Below are positions 51,541-60,774 of a stretch of DNA of 64,000 bases, piece by piece. Numbering within the stretch: position 1 is the stretch's first letter; every line of letters begins with the position of its first letter. This DNA is from Methylotenera_A sp036676175 (GTDB lineage: Bacteria; Pseudomonadota; Gammaproteobacteria; Burkholderiales; Methylophilaceae), in assembly GCA_036676175.1 (NCBI GenBank), contig JAKFDL010000020.1, forward strand, positions 1 to 64,000, written 5' to 3'. The notes beneath the pieces were generated by a model. That model saw only the letters and a list, made by a program, of their open reading frames with translations. It was not told the DNA's origin and did no database searches. The position numbers and the translations under genes were made by a program.

Positions 51541-53609
51541 TAATCTCTCACCCAATTGTCATCTAATCGTGTCGCTGTATGTGGCACTTCAGAGCTTATT
51601 AACACAAACTTGCCGGATAAGTGGCGACTGCAGACCAGTAGCATATCAATAATCACAATCCACAACATCACCACAAAGAACAGGGTAAGGTAAGCGTCCA
51701 GTTGCTGGTTAAAAATCAACTGCGGTGCAACGGCAGCTTTATCTGCTGGCAATACTCCTGCGGCTAGTTTTGCACTTAAATCATTTGCCGCCGCAAAAAA
51801 ACCGACACGAATATCTTCACTAAAAATCTTTTGATACGCCGCAGTCGTAGTGATTGTCACCAGCCAAACCAGAGGCAATCCAGTCACCCAAGCGTACTTT
51901 AACTTCCCACTTTTAACCAGAATGCCAGTCGCTACACATAAAGCAATCGCCGCTAGCATTTGGTTGGCAATGCCAAATAATGGCCACAAAATGTTGACGC
52001 CGCCATTTGGGTCAATCACACCGATATACAAGAAGTAGCCCCAACCCCCTACTACGATGGCACTGGTGAGTATTACCGACGGCATATAAGAAGTTTCACC
52101 GAGTTTTTTATTGAAATTACCCAACATATCCTGCAACATAAAACGCCCCACGCGTGTGCCTGCATCTAGCGTGGTAAGAATAAAAATCGCCTCAAACATA
52201 ATGGCAAAGTGATACCACAGTGCCAGCATGTGCTTGCCAAAGGCGCTGCCAAAAATACTGGCCATGCCCACGGCCAAGCTAGGCGCACCGCCCGTGCGCG
52301 CAAATAAAGTGCTCTCCCCCATATCTTTGGCAAGTTGGTTCATTTGCTCAACGGTGACGGCATAGCCCCAACTGTTAATCTTAGCCACAGCATCAATAGC
52401 GTCTTTACCCACTACGCCTGCCGGGCTGTTAATGGCAAAGAACACACCTGGCTCTAGCACCGTGGCAGCAATCATCGCCATAATCGCCACAAAGCTTTCC
52501 AGCAACATCGCCCCGTAGCCTATCATGCGGATATCGCGCTCGTTGGCTAATAATTTGGGTGTTGTACCTGAGGCAATTAATGCATGAAAGCCAGAAATGG
52601 CGCCACAGGCAATGGTAATGAACACAAATGGGAACAGCTTTCCACCGAAAATAGGGCCAGTGCCATCGGTAAATTGCGTGACGGCAGGCATATGAATATC
52701 CGGCCGTAAAATAACGATAGCCACTGCCAGTAAAATAATGGTGCCCAGCTTCATATAGGTGGATAAATAATCGCGCGGTGCAAGTAATAGCCACACTGGC
52801 AATACTGCTGCGGCAAAGCCGTAGACAATAATCGAGTAAGCCAGCGGCAAACCGTCATGGTCGAAATACACACGCAAAGTTTCGTTATGGTCTATCCACC
52901 CGCCCGCAAATACTGATAGCAGCAGCAATACAACTCCAATTGCGCTCGCCTCTAGAACCCGTCCAGGGCGGATCTGCCGCATATAAATGCCAATAATCAT
53001 CGCGATAGGAATGGTTGCTGCAACCGTTGAAGTTGCCCATGGGCTATGTTTCATGGCATTAACCACGACTAGGCCCAACACAGCGATGAGGATAATCATG
53101 ATTAAAAAGGTGCCGATCAACGCTGCCGTGCCGCCAACCACCCCTATTTCATCACGCGCCATCTGCCCTAAACTTCTGCCGTTTCTGCGCGTGGAGAAAA
53201 ACAGCGTCACCATATCTTGCACCGCACCGCCCAGCACGGCGCCAATCAATATCCATAAGGTACCGGGAAGATAGCCAAACTGCGCCGCCAACGTTGGGCC
53301 AACTAGCGGGCCCGGCCCTGCAATGGCGGCAAAGTGATGGCCAAACACCACCCACTTATTAGTGGGCAAAAAATCACGGCCATTATCTAATCTTTCAGCT
53401 GGCGTTGCACGGGTTTCGTCTATGACCAACACTTTGGCGGCAATCCACGCCGCGTAAAATCGGTAAGCAATTGCGTAAATACAGGCAGCCGCGGTAATTA
53501 ACCAGAGCGCATTAATACGCTCACCTCGATTCAGGGCGATGGCGCTTAAAGCAAACGCGCCCAAAATGGCAATGGCAATCCAGATGAATGATATGATGGT
53601 TTTGTTCAT
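51540..53609 (-). CDS. cstA: CstA-family transporter (peptide or pyruvate)
   Basis: A 689-residue inner-membrane protein with about 16-18 helices. It shows YAIAYRFYAAWIAAKVLVIDETRATPAERLDNGRDFLPTNKWVVFGHHFAAIAGPGPLVGPTLAAQFGY in its N-terminal part (given here as a region at about residues 46-113), then GAISGFHALIASGTTPK and LTTLDAGTRVGRFMLQD, all strongly conserved in CstA. The family imports peptides (CstA) or pyruvate (BtsT/YjiY); the sequence alone does not decide. The partner YbdD-like gene follows directly. For a methylotroph-like host, uptake of a multicarbon substrate would be of interest. Confidence 0.94.
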   Translation of the reverse strand: MNKTIISFIWIAIAILGAFALSAIALNRGERINALWLITAAACIYAIAYRFYAAWIAAKVLVIDETRATPAERLDNGRDFLPTNKWVVFGHHFAAIAGPGPLVGPTLAAQFGYLPGTLWILIGAVLGGAVQDMVTLFFSTRRNGRSLGQMARDEIGVVGGTAALIGTFLIMIILIAVLGLVVVNAMKHSPWATSTVAATIPIAMIIGIYMRQIRPGRVLEASAIGVVLLLLSVFAGGWIDHNETLRVYFDHDGLPLAYSIIVYGFAAAVLPVWLLLAPRDYLSTYMKLGTIILLAVAIVILRPDIHMPAVTQFTDGTGPIFGGKLFPFVFITIACGAISGFHALIASGTTPKLLANERDIRMIGYGAMLLESFVAIMAMIAATVLEPGVFFAINSPAGVVGKDAIDAVAKINSWGYAVTVEQMNQLAKDMGESTLFARTGGAPSLAVGMASIFGSAFGKHMLALWYHFAIMFEAIFILTTLDAGTRVGRFMLQDMLGNFNKKLGETSYMPSVILTSAIVVGGWGYFLYIGVIDPNGGVNILWPLFGIANQMLAAIALCVATGILVKSGKLKYAWVTGLPLVWLVTITTTAAYQKIFSEDIRVGFFAAANDLSAKLAAGVLPADKAAVAPQLIFNQQLDAYLTLFFVVMLWIVIIDMLLVCSRHLSGKFVLISSEVPHTATRLDDNWVRD

Positions 53610-53767
53610 GGCTTACTTTGTTAATAATTTTAGGTACGATACTATTGCTTAGTATAAAGCACGCCAGGTATAAATCACACTAAGCTATTGAATCCAAGCT
53701 GTAAGCAACCCCCTCGTGATGGCCTGTTAATGCTACTATCACCTGTTAATTTTATAGATTAAAATTC

Positions 53768-55594
53768 ATGCAAACAACTGCCTCACCTTCTACTTCTACT
53801 TCTACTTCTACAGCGCCATTAAACGCCCCCATTAAAAAACTTTCATCACTGGCTAATCTATGGTCATTTTTACACCCTTACCGGGCAAAAGTATTGTTGG
53901 CCTTTGTGTTGCTAACGTTGGGTTCAGCGACCCTGTTATTGGTGCCGCTGGCGTTTCGTGACCTCATTGATTTTGGCTTTGTCACAAAACCTGCAACCAC
54001 TCATGCGGGTTTAATTGGCAACCTGAGTTTAAACGGTCATTTTTTGGTGATGTTAGCGTTGGCCACTTTTTGGGCGCTGATGATTGCTTGGCGTTATTAC
54101 ACAGTGTCTTGGGTGGGAGAGCGCGTGACAGCAGATGTGCGCAGTGCGGTTTATGCGCGCGTGATGACGCAAAGCCCGCAGTTTTTTGAAACCACCCAAA
54201 CCGGCGAAGTCTTATCCCGCCTCACTGGCGATACTACCTTGATTCAAACCGTTGTTGGCAGCTCAGTTTCGATGGGCTTGCGCAGCTTGTTCCAGTTTAT
54301 TGGCGGCATGATTATGTTAGCAGTGACTAACATTGTTTTGTTCTCTCTTAACTTCGGTTTAATGTTGATATTAGTATTACCCATTATTTTAATTGGCCGC
54401 AAGGTCAAAAAATTATCCCGTGAGTCACAAGACCGCATTGCCGACAGTAGCGCCATGGCGGGGGAAATTCTAAACGCGATGCCTACAGTGCAATCGTATA
54501 CACAAGAGCAAACCGAAATCACGCGCTTTAGCAAATCAGCCGATTTAAGTTTTACTACCGCATTGAAGCGCGTCAAAGTCCGGGCATTACTGACCATGCT
54601 AATGGTCACCGCGGTGTTAGGTACCATTATTTTTGTGTTATGGGTGGGTGCGCGACAAGTCAACGCTGGCACTATGTCTGGCGGTGAATTGGCTTCATTT
54701 GTGTTATACGCCATGATGGTGGCAGGTGCAGTTGGCACAATGGCCGAAGTATGGGGGGATATTATGCGTGCGGCAGGGGCGGCTGAACGGCTTTTTGAAT
54801 TGCTGCAAGCTGACGCGGCAATTAAAGAACCAACTAACGCACAAGCACTGCTTAACCCAACGCAAGCCAGTATATCATTTAAAAATGTGGTATTTCATTA
54901 CCCTTCACGCCCCCAAATCACGGCGCTGGATAATGTAAGCTTAGACGTCAGAGCTGGCGAGACCATCGCTTTAGTTGGCCCAAGTGGTGCAGGTAAAACC
55001 ACCTTGTTCCAATGCTTGCTGCGCTTTTACGAAGTTAGTTCCGGTGAAATTTTAATCAATCATCAAGCGATTAACTCGCTGAGTTTAAAAAGTCTGCGTG
55101 GCAGCATTGCAGTTGTCCCGCAAGATGCAGTGATATTTTCGGCAAGTGCGCTGGAAAACATTCGTTACGGCAAACCTAGCGCTAGTGATAGTGAAGTCAT
55201 TGCTGCCGCTAAGGCGGCACAAGTGGATGAATTTGTACAAAAATTACCTGAAGGCTTCCAAACTTTTTTGGGTGAACGCGGCACCAGGTTATCGGGAGGG
55301 CAGCGTCAACGCATTGCCATTGCACGTGCTATTTTAAAAGATGCGCCCATCTTATTATTGGATGAAGCCACCAGTGCACTTGATGCAGAAAGTGAAATAT
55401 TAGTGCAGCAAGGTTTAAATGCCGCCATGCAAGGCCGTACCACACTGATTATTGCGCACCGACTCAGCACTGTGCAAAAGGCCAATAGAATTGTTGTGCT
55501 TGAAAATGGTAAAATTGTAGAAATTGGTAGCGCAGAAGCGTTAAAAAAACAAGGCGGTTTGTATGCACGCCTAGCAAAACTACAACTGACTTAA
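53768..55594 (+). CDS. ABC exporter, fused membrane and ATPase domains (MsbA-like)
   Basis: A 608-residue half-transporter with an ABC type 1 membrane domain (about 30-335, six helices) and a C-terminal ATPase: Walker A LVGPSGAGKTTLFQCLL, Q-loop VVPQDAVIFSASALENIRYG, signature RLSGGQRQRIAIARAILKD, Walker B ILLLDEATSALD, and the H-loop IIAHRLSTV. It would work as a homodimer. The substrate cannot be told; MsbA-like lipid or drug export are both possible. The N-terminus carries a Ser-Thr repeat coded by a perfect hexanucleotide tandem array. Confidence 0.93.
   Translation: MQTTASPSTSTSTSTAPLNAPIKKLSSLANLWSFLHPYRAKVLLAFVLLTLGSATLLLVPLAFRDLIDFGFVTKPATTHAGLIGNLSLNGHFLVMLALATFWALMIAWRYYTVSWVGERVTADVRSAVYARVMTQSPQFFETTQTGEVLSRLTGDTTLIQTVVGSSVSMGLRSLFQFIGGMIMLAVTNIVLFSLNFGLMLILVLPIILIGRKVKKLSRESQDRIADSSAMAGEILNAMPTVQSYTQEQTEITRFSKSADLSFTTALKRVKVRALLTMLMVTAVLGTIIFVLWVGARQVNAGTMSGGELASFVLYAMMVAGAVGTMAEVWGDIMRAAGAAERLFELLQADAAIKEPTNAQALLNPTQASISFKNVVFHYPSRPQITALDNVSLDVRAGETIALVGPSGAGKTTLFQCLLRFYEVSSGEILINHQAINSLSLKSLRGSIAVVPQDAVIFSASALENIRYGKPSASDSEVIAAAKAAQVDEFVQKLPEGFQTFLGERGTRLSGGQRQRIAIARAILKDAPILLLDEATSALDAESEILVQQGLNAAMQGRTTLIIAHRLSTVQKANRIVVLENGKIVEIGSAEALKKQGGLYARLAKLQLT
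53788..53811 (+). repeat. Hexanucleotide tandem repeat (TTCTAC x4) within the ABC exporter gene
   Basis: Four exact copies of TTCTAC near the 5' end of the exporter gene code for alternating Ser and Thr. Because the unit is six bases, copy-number change would add or remove two residues without a frameshift. Confidence 0.9.
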
Positions 55595-55607
55595 AACATA
55601 AAAATTA

Positions 55608-57152
55608 ATGACTTCTAAAATTGGCCGAAACGACCCATGCCCCTGTGGCAGTGGTAAAAAATACAAGCAGTGTTGTGAATCAACAGGGTTAAGCGCAAGC
55701 GTTACACCGCCCAGCTTTAACCCACAACATGCATTACAAAGTGCCATGGCACAGCATCAAGCGGGCAATTTAATGCAAGCTGAAGTCCTGTATAAACAAG
55801 TACTACGTGCGTTACCAAAGCAGCCTGATGCCTTGCATTTGCTTGGCCTAATCGCAAAACAGAAAGGTGACTTAAAAACTGCTGTGCAGTTGATGAAGCA
55901 ATCGTTGGCGGAAAATCCCAATTATGTAGAGGCATACGTTAACTTGGGTGCTACGCTGCAAGCACAAGATAATTTACAGGAAGCTGCTGATTGCTACCGC
56001 AAAGCACTGGCACTGCGCCCCAATTATGCCGAGGTGCACAGCAACTTGGGCGTGGTGCTAAAAGCGCAGGGCGATTTGCACGCATCTGCACAAAGTTTTA
56101 TTGCGGCACTGACGCTTACCCCAAACTCAGCGGAGGCGTTCGCCAATCTAGATGCCCTGCTCAAAGAAATGGCTGCGCCAGACGAGGCGCTGACCTATTA
56201 CCGCCAAGTACTGGCGATTACACCCACCAACATTGCTGCGCAACAAGGCGCTTATCTGGCACTTAGTCGCGTGGTGCCAGAATGGCACGTGCCGATGATG
56301 AATGAGCAATATCGCAACCAAGCCTATTTCGATGCTCTAAAAGCCATAGTTACACCTGAATCTACGGTGTTTGAAATCGGTACAGGTTCTGGCTTGCTGG
56401 CTATGATGGCGGCCAAACTCGGCGCAAAACAGGTGACCAGCTGTGAAACGGTGCCGTTGATTGCACAAACTGCGCAGCAGATCATTGCGGATAATGGTTT
56501 TGACAACATCAAGGTCATCGCTAAAAAATCGACCGAGATTGAAATTGGCAGCGATGTTATTACTAAAGCCGACATTCTGGTATCAGAAATATTTTCCAGC
56601 GAAATGCTGGGTGAGCATGTGTTGCCAAGTTTAGAAGATGCGAAGCAGCGCCTACTGAAACCCAATGGCAAGGTCATTCCCGCCACAGGCAATATTATGA
56701 TTGGTCTATTTACCGGTGAGGATATTCGCCGTAATTTGCTGGTGGATGATGCGTTTGGTTTGAATTTACAAGGCTTTAATAAAGTCGTTTCTAAAAAACG
56801 CATGATTGCCAGAAACGACCTGGACATTCAGCTATTAAGCGATGGTATAGCTGCGTTTGACTTTGATTTTGAAGGCGATAGCTACTTTCCTGCCCAAACT
56901 AACATGTTAGAAATTACTGTCAAAACCGCTGGCATTTGCTATGGTCTGGTGCAATGGATGCGACTAGATATGAATGGTGACAAAAAAGTCATGTTCGAAA
57001 ACCACCCCTCACAAACCACCAAAGTATCCAATTGGCAACAATGTGCCTATTTATTTGATACCCCTCTTGAGGTAAAAATAGGTCAAGTGGTAACGGTAAA
57101 TGCTGCACATGATCGGGCTGTGCCTTGGTTTTATTTTCAAAGCATCAAATAA
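55608..57152 (+). CDS. SEC-C / TPR / PRMT-like methyltransferase fusion protein
   Basis: A 514-residue protein with three parts. Residues 8-23 form a SEC-C zinc motif (NDPCPCGSGKKYKQCC). Residues about 40-215 are four to five TPR repeats (AEVLYKQVLRALPKQPDALHLLG, AYVNLGATLQAQDNLQEAADCYRKALALRPNYAE and so on, with usual Trp/Leu/Gly/Tyr/Ala/Pro positions). Residues about 235-514 are a SAM methyltransferase: motif I EIGTGSGLLAMMAAKLGA, acidic E280, and VSEIFSSEMLGEHVLPS, whose E327 and E336 match the double-Glu loop of PRMT7/PRMT9-type arginine methyltransferases. Ends with PWFYFQ, like part of the THW loop region. Substrate unknown; starts 13 bases after the exporter gene. Confidence 0.85.
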   Translation: MTSKIGRNDPCPCGSGKKYKQCCESTGLSASVTPPSFNPQHALQSAMAQHQAGNLMQAEVLYKQVLRALPKQPDALHLLGLIAKQKGDLKTAVQLMKQSLAENPNYVEAYVNLGATLQAQDNLQEAADCYRKALALRPNYAEVHSNLGVVLKAQGDLHASAQSFIAALTLTPNSAEAFANLDALLKEMAAPDEALTYYRQVLAITPTNIAAQQGAYLALSRVVPEWHVPMMNEQYRNQAYFDALKAIVTPESTVFEIGTGSGLLAMMAAKLGAKQVTSCETVPLIAQTAQQIIADNGFDNIKVIAKKSTEIEIGSDVITKADILVSEIFSSEMLGEHVLPSLEDAKQRLLKPNGKVIPATGNIMIGLFTGEDIRRNLLVDDAFGLNLQGFNKVVSKKRMIARNDLDIQLLSDGIAAFDFDFEGDSYFPAQTNMLEITVKTAGICYGLVQWMRLDMNGDKKVMFENHPSQTTKVSNWQQCAYLFDTPLEVKIGQVVTVNAAHDRAVPWFYFQSIK

Positions 57153-57167
57153 CACTTTATGCATGCT

Positions 57168-57842
57168 CTAAAGCAAGCCTGTTTGCGAGAATGACAGGGT
57201 ATTGTTTCCTGCCACAATAAAATGATCCAGCACTTTCACATCAATTAACGCGAGCGCTTGTTGCAACTTTTTGGTCAGTAATTCATCCGCTTGGCTTTGT
57301 TTGGCATTCCCAGTAGGATGATTATGTGCAAAAATCACTGCAGCTGCGTTGTGATGCAAAACGCGCTTCACAATTTCGCGCGGATACACACTGGTTTCAC
57401 TTAGGCTACCGCTAAACATTTCCTCAGTGGCTAACAGGCGGTTTTGTGTATCTAAAAATAGCACCAAAAAAGCTTCTTTTGTATAGCTACCTAGCCTAAG
57501 CACCAAGTAATCGCGCACCGCTTGCGGTGAGGCTAACACGTCACGCTGTTGCAATTGCTCGTTAAGTGCGCGCCGGCTCATTTCAAATATCGCCTGCAAC
57601 TGCACGTATTTGCTACTGCCAATACCATGCACTTGGCTAAGCTCGTGTTCAGTAGCTGCAAAAATGCCGTTTAAGCTACCAAATTGAATGAGCAAATCAC
57701 GCGCTAAATCTACAGCACTTTTACCCACCACGCCAACCCGCAAAAAGATGGCTAGCAATTCCGCATCAGACAGCGCCTGTGCGCCATGTTCGATTAACTT
57801 CTCTCTTGGGCGCTCAGCCGCAGGCCAGTCTGTTATTGCCAT
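57168..57842 (-). CDS. radC: RadC-family JAB/MPN protein
   Basis: A 224-residue protein with an N-terminal helix-hairpin-helix region (LSDAELLAIFLRVGV, LSQVHGIGSSKYVQLQAI) and a C-terminal JAMM metal motif: FAHNHPTGNAKQSQAD, which gives HxHx7Sx2D, plus the upstream Glu in TSVYPREIVKRVL. The family name comes from a radiation-sensitive mutation later assigned to recG, so a direct repair role is not established. It starts 13 bases after the putative metalloprotease gene on the same strand. Divergent pairs nearby: coaBC runs the other way. Confidence 0.95.
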   Translation of the reverse strand: MAITDWPAAERPREKLIEHGAQALSDAELLAIFLRVGVVGKSAVDLARDLLIQFGSLNGIFAATEHELSQVHGIGSSKYVQLQAIFEMSRRALNEQLQQRDVLASPQAVRDYLVLRLGSYTKEAFLVLFLDTQNRLLATEEMFSGSLSETSVYPREIVKRVLHHNAAAVIFAHNHPTGNAKQSQADELLTKKLQQALALIDVKVLDHFIVAGNNTLSFSQTGLL

Positions 57843-57855
57843 TTATAGCCCGCCA

Positions 57856-58620
57856 CTACTTTAACCAGCCTATTTCAAGTGCAGTCTTATTGCCAATCAG
57901 CGTCTGACTCAAGCTTTGGGGTATCTCGGCCTTTGTTTCACTTAATGGTACGCGCCCACCCATCAGTTCTGCAAAATCTTGTGGGTAACGTGGGAGTTTG
58001 TTAGGCTCAGCATAACCTTCTGGATAAACTGGTAGTGTAGTAGCTAGGTCATATTTATCGCTTGCTGTTAAGGTATGTAGCAGCTCATGCGCAGTAATGA
58101 CCAAATTTTGCTTGGCGTAACTTTTATCACCAAACAAGTTAACACGCCCGATACGCCCTTTGTTTAAAGCCGTGGAGTGCGACAATGTAGGAGTTGTTGC
58201 TGGATCGTGGTAAAGCAGATAAAGCCGAATATCAGGTTTTACTGGTACGTAAGGGCTATTATTCCAGGCGAACAAGCGAAATTTTAAACTCCAAACTATA
58301 GTGCTCAAAACGCTACCGCCAACGGGTGGTGCTGGTGGAACTTCGCTCACAACATCGCCCAATTGAACTTCCACAGGACGGTGTAAGCTTAAATTATAAC
58401 GCGCGCCTTCTTCAGCAAAATAAACTGCCATTGGCTCAAAATCATCTCGCGTGAGTGTTTTAATATACCTCGTCACCTCATCGCTACTATCTGCATTCAC
58501 TGGATAAACTACAACATAAAAATTATCTTTCCACGATAAATCGGCCTTGTCTAAAAAAGTTTGTTGAACCACCGTAGCCAATACAATGAGCAATATAAAA
58601 ATTCTTATTTTCTTGAACAT
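57856..58620 (-). CDS. Membrane-anchored protein with HExxH motif, possible metalloprotease
   Basis: A 254-residue protein with an N-terminal hydrophobic anchor or signal (IRIFILLIVLATVVQQTF). The rest is expected outside the cytoplasm. The zinc-protease motif HELLH is at residues 178-182, and D188 six residues later could be the third ligand (HELLHTLTASDKYD). I do not recognise a named family. Placement next to radC and coaBC gives no functional hint. The protease assignment is an inference from the motif and its position in a region of conserved-looking sequence (VITAHELLHTLTASDKYD). Confidence 0.7.
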   Translation of the reverse strand: MFKKIRIFILLIVLATVVQQTFLDKADLSWKDNFYVVVYPVNADSSDEVTRYIKTLTRDDFEPMAVYFAEEGARYNLSLHRPVEVQLGDVVSEVPPAPPVGGSVLSTIVWSLKFRLFAWNNSPYVPVKPDIRLYLLYHDPATTPTLSHSTALNKGRIGRVNLFGDKSYAKQNLVITAHELLHTLTASDKYDLATTLPVYPEGYAEPNKLPRYPQDFAELMGGRVPLSETKAEIPQSLSQTLIGNKTALEIGWLK

Positions 58621-58712
58621 AGATTCTCGCTATAGATTTTTGTGAATATTATCAGCATTAAGTCGTTATCGCACACATCGCTATTCAACAGCCTTTCATA
58701 TAAAATCATGCT

Positions 58713-59891
58713 ATGGATCAGGCAAGCAAAAAATTAGTGTTAGGGATTACTGGCGGCATTGCTGCGTACAAAACGGCTGAGCTGGTGCGCCTGCTAGTCA
58801 AATCAAATATTGACGTGCAAGTGATAATGACCGAAGCCGCTTGCCAGTTTATTACGCCTGTCACAATGCAGGCCTTGTCTGGAAAGCCCGTATTTATTGC
58901 TATGTGGGATAGCAGCATTAGTAATGGGATGCCGCACATTGAACTTAGCCGTGATGCAGACGCTATTTTAATCGCCCCTGCCAGTGCAGACTTTATCGCC
59001 AAACTGGTGCATGGCCGTGCCGATGATTTGCTCTCTACCTTATGCCTCGCGAGGGACTGTCCATTGCTAGTGGCACCCGCCATGAACAAGCAAATGTGGG
59101 ATAACCCAGCTACCCAACGCAACATTGCGCAATTAAAAGCTGATGGTGTCAGCATTTTAGGCCCTGATAGCGGGGAGCAAGCCTGCGGAGAAATTGGCTT
59201 AGGTCGCATGCTGGAAGCAGAAGAATTACTAGTTGCAATACAGGCACACTTTACGCCCAAATTATTGGCTGGAAAGCGCGTATTAATTACTACTGGCGCT
59301 ACTCTAGAGATGATAGACCCAGTGCGTGCAATCACCAATTTAAGCAGTGGGAAAATGGGTTACGCATTGGCAGAAAGCGCGGCAAATATGGGCGCAGATG
59401 TGACGTTGGTCAGCGGTGTAACAGCACTTAACGCACCAAATCATGTAAAAAATATAACTGCCGTCAGCGCAGACGCTATGTACCAAGCAGTGATGACAAT
59501 TATTTCGAATCAGGATATTTTCATTAGCGTGGCTGCGGTGGCGGATTACTCACCCACTCAACCCAGCGTGCACAAAATTAAAAAGAACGCATCCTCGCTC
59601 ACACTGGAACTTAAACCCAATAAAGATATTTTGGCTGAAGTCGCCAGCCTACCTAGCGCGCCGTTCTGTGTGGGTTTTGCCGCAGAAACACAAGATTTAA
59701 TCAATCTTGGCGAACAAAAACGCATTGCCAAAAAGCTACCTTTGTTAGTGGCTAACTTGGTGAGTGAGAGCATGGGCCAAGATGAGGCCAATATTACCCT
59801 ACTAGATCAAACGGGCGTACACCCGTTACCGCGTGCAAACAAACATGTATTAGCGGTTAAAATCTTAACGCATATTAGCCGGTTGATTTAA
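58713..59891 (+). CDS. coaBC: Bifunctional phosphopantothenoylcysteine decarboxylase/synthetase
   Basis: A 392-residue enzyme for two steps of coenzyme A synthesis. The CoaC half (about 1-185) has the flavin-binding GITGGIAAYKTAELVRLLV, catalytic His in MPHIELSRDADAILIAPASADF, the substrate clamp LLVAPAMNKQMWDNPATQRNI, and catalytic Cys in EQACGEIGLGRML. The CoaB half follows with VLITTGATLEMIDPVRAITNLSSGKMG, AAVADYSPTQPSVHKIKK and VGFAAETQDL. Full length. It is 27 bases upstream of dut, a common bacterial pairing. Confidence 0.97.
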   Translation: MDQASKKLVLGITGGIAAYKTAELVRLLVKSNIDVQVIMTEAACQFITPVTMQALSGKPVFIAMWDSSISNGMPHIELSRDADAILIAPASADFIAKLVHGRADDLLSTLCLARDCPLLVAPAMNKQMWDNPATQRNIAQLKADGVSILGPDSGEQACGEIGLGRMLEAEELLVAIQAHFTPKLLAGKRVLITTGATLEMIDPVRAITNLSSGKMGYALAESAANMGADVTLVSGVTALNAPNHVKNITAVSADAMYQAVMTIISNQDIFISVAAVADYSPTQPSVHKIKKNASSLTLELKPNKDILAEVASLPSAPFCVGFAAETQDLINLGEQKRIAKKLPLLVANLVSESMGQDEANITLLDQTGVHPLPRANKHVLAVKILTHISRLI

Positions 59892-59918
59892 TTAAAAATA
59901 TTTCTTTGAAAGACTGTA

Positions 59919-60371
59919 ATGAGCATAACCGTTGACCTTAAAATTCTCGATAGCCGCTTACATCATATGATGCCAGCCTACGCCACTGCTGGCTCTGCAG
60001 GACTGGATTTGCGCGCTTGCATTGAGCATACACAAACCATACAGCCTGGCGAAACCGTGATGATTCCTACTGGCATGGCCATTCATATTGATAACGCTTA
60101 TTACGCAGCCCTAATTCTCCCGCGTTCTGGCTTAGGCCATAAACATGGTATTGTGCTGGGCAACTTGGTGGGATTAATTGATTCGGACTATCAAGGCCAG
60201 CTACTCGTTTCCTGCTGGAATCGCAGCAAAGAAGTGTTCTTGCTTAACCCTATGGAACGTATCGCGCAAATGGTAATTGTGCCGGTAGTGCAGGCTGATT
60301 TTCATGTCGTGGATGAATTTACCGTTTCTGAACGCGGTGAAGGTGGCTTCGGAAGTACCGGTAAGCATTAG
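59919..60371 (+). CDS. dut: dUTP diphosphatase
   Basis: A 150-residue trimeric dUTPase that prevents uracil entering DNA. All five motifs are present: AGSAGLDLRAC, PRSGLGHKHGIVLGN, GLIDSDYQGQL, ERIAQMVIVPV and the C-terminal arm RGEGGFGSTGKH. It is 27 bases downstream of coaBC. Its function complements ung in the window. Confidence 0.98.
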   Translation: MSITVDLKILDSRLHHMMPAYATAGSAGLDLRACIEHTQTIQPGETVMIPTGMAIHIDNAYYAALILPRSGLGHKHGIVLGNLVGLIDSDYQGQLLVSCWNRSKEVFLLNPMERIAQMVIVPVVQADFHVVDEFTVSERGEGGFGSTGKH

Positions 60372-60442
60372 TGTGCGAAAAACAAAATTAGCTAAGTAGC
60401 AGGAAAATCGCTACAAAATCTTATATTTAGGCTGAATAAACC

Positions 60443-60472
60443 TTGAAACAAACTCATGTTTCGTACTATAAT
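60443..60472 (+). promoter_or_regulatory. Sigma70 promoter of rpmB-rpmG
   Basis: TTGAAA (60443-60448), an 18-base spacer and an exact TATAAT (60467-60472). Transcription would begin near 60479, which rules out the upstream TTG at 60443 as a start for rpmB. Confidence 0.85.
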
Positions 60473-60511
60473 TGCGCTCTTTCGCAAAAAGCAAAGTATT
60501 TGGAGATAACC

Positions 60512-60748
60512 ATGGCACGTGTATGTATGGTAACTGGCAAAAAGCCAATGGTGGGCAACAATGTTTCTCACGCACAAAACAAAACAAAACGCCGTTTTTT
60601 ACCTAATTTACAAAACCGTAAATTTTGGGTTGAAAGCGAAAACCGCTGGGTGAGCATGCGCATTACAAACAATGCGTTACGTACTATCGACAAAAATGGC
60701 ATTGATGCCGTACTTGCTGACATGCGTGCTGCTGGCCAGAAAATTTAA
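60512..60748 (+). CDS. rpmB: 50S ribosomal protein L28
   Basis: A 78-residue ribosomal protein of the large subunit. Starts MARVCMVTGKKPMVGNNVSHA and continues KTKRRFLPNLQNRKFWVE, WVSMRITNNALRTIDKNGI. The ATG at 60512 follows a TGGAGA ribosome binding site and a strong promoter. It forms a two-gene operon with rpmG. Confidence 0.99.
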   Translation: MARVCMVTGKKPMVGNNVSHAQNKTKRRFLPNLQNRKFWVESENRWVSMRITNNALRTIDKNGIDAVLADMRAAGQKI

Positions 60749-60774
60749 AGTTAGCAAATTTAAGGTAGAACATC

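Noticed and set aside
56324..56827. 167-residue ORF opposite the methyltransferase gene
   Set aside because: Antisense shadow of a frame with clear domain content.
58718..59338. 206-residue ORF on the minus strand opposite coaBC
   Set aside because: Shadow of coaBC with Ser/Cys-rich, non-protein-like composition.
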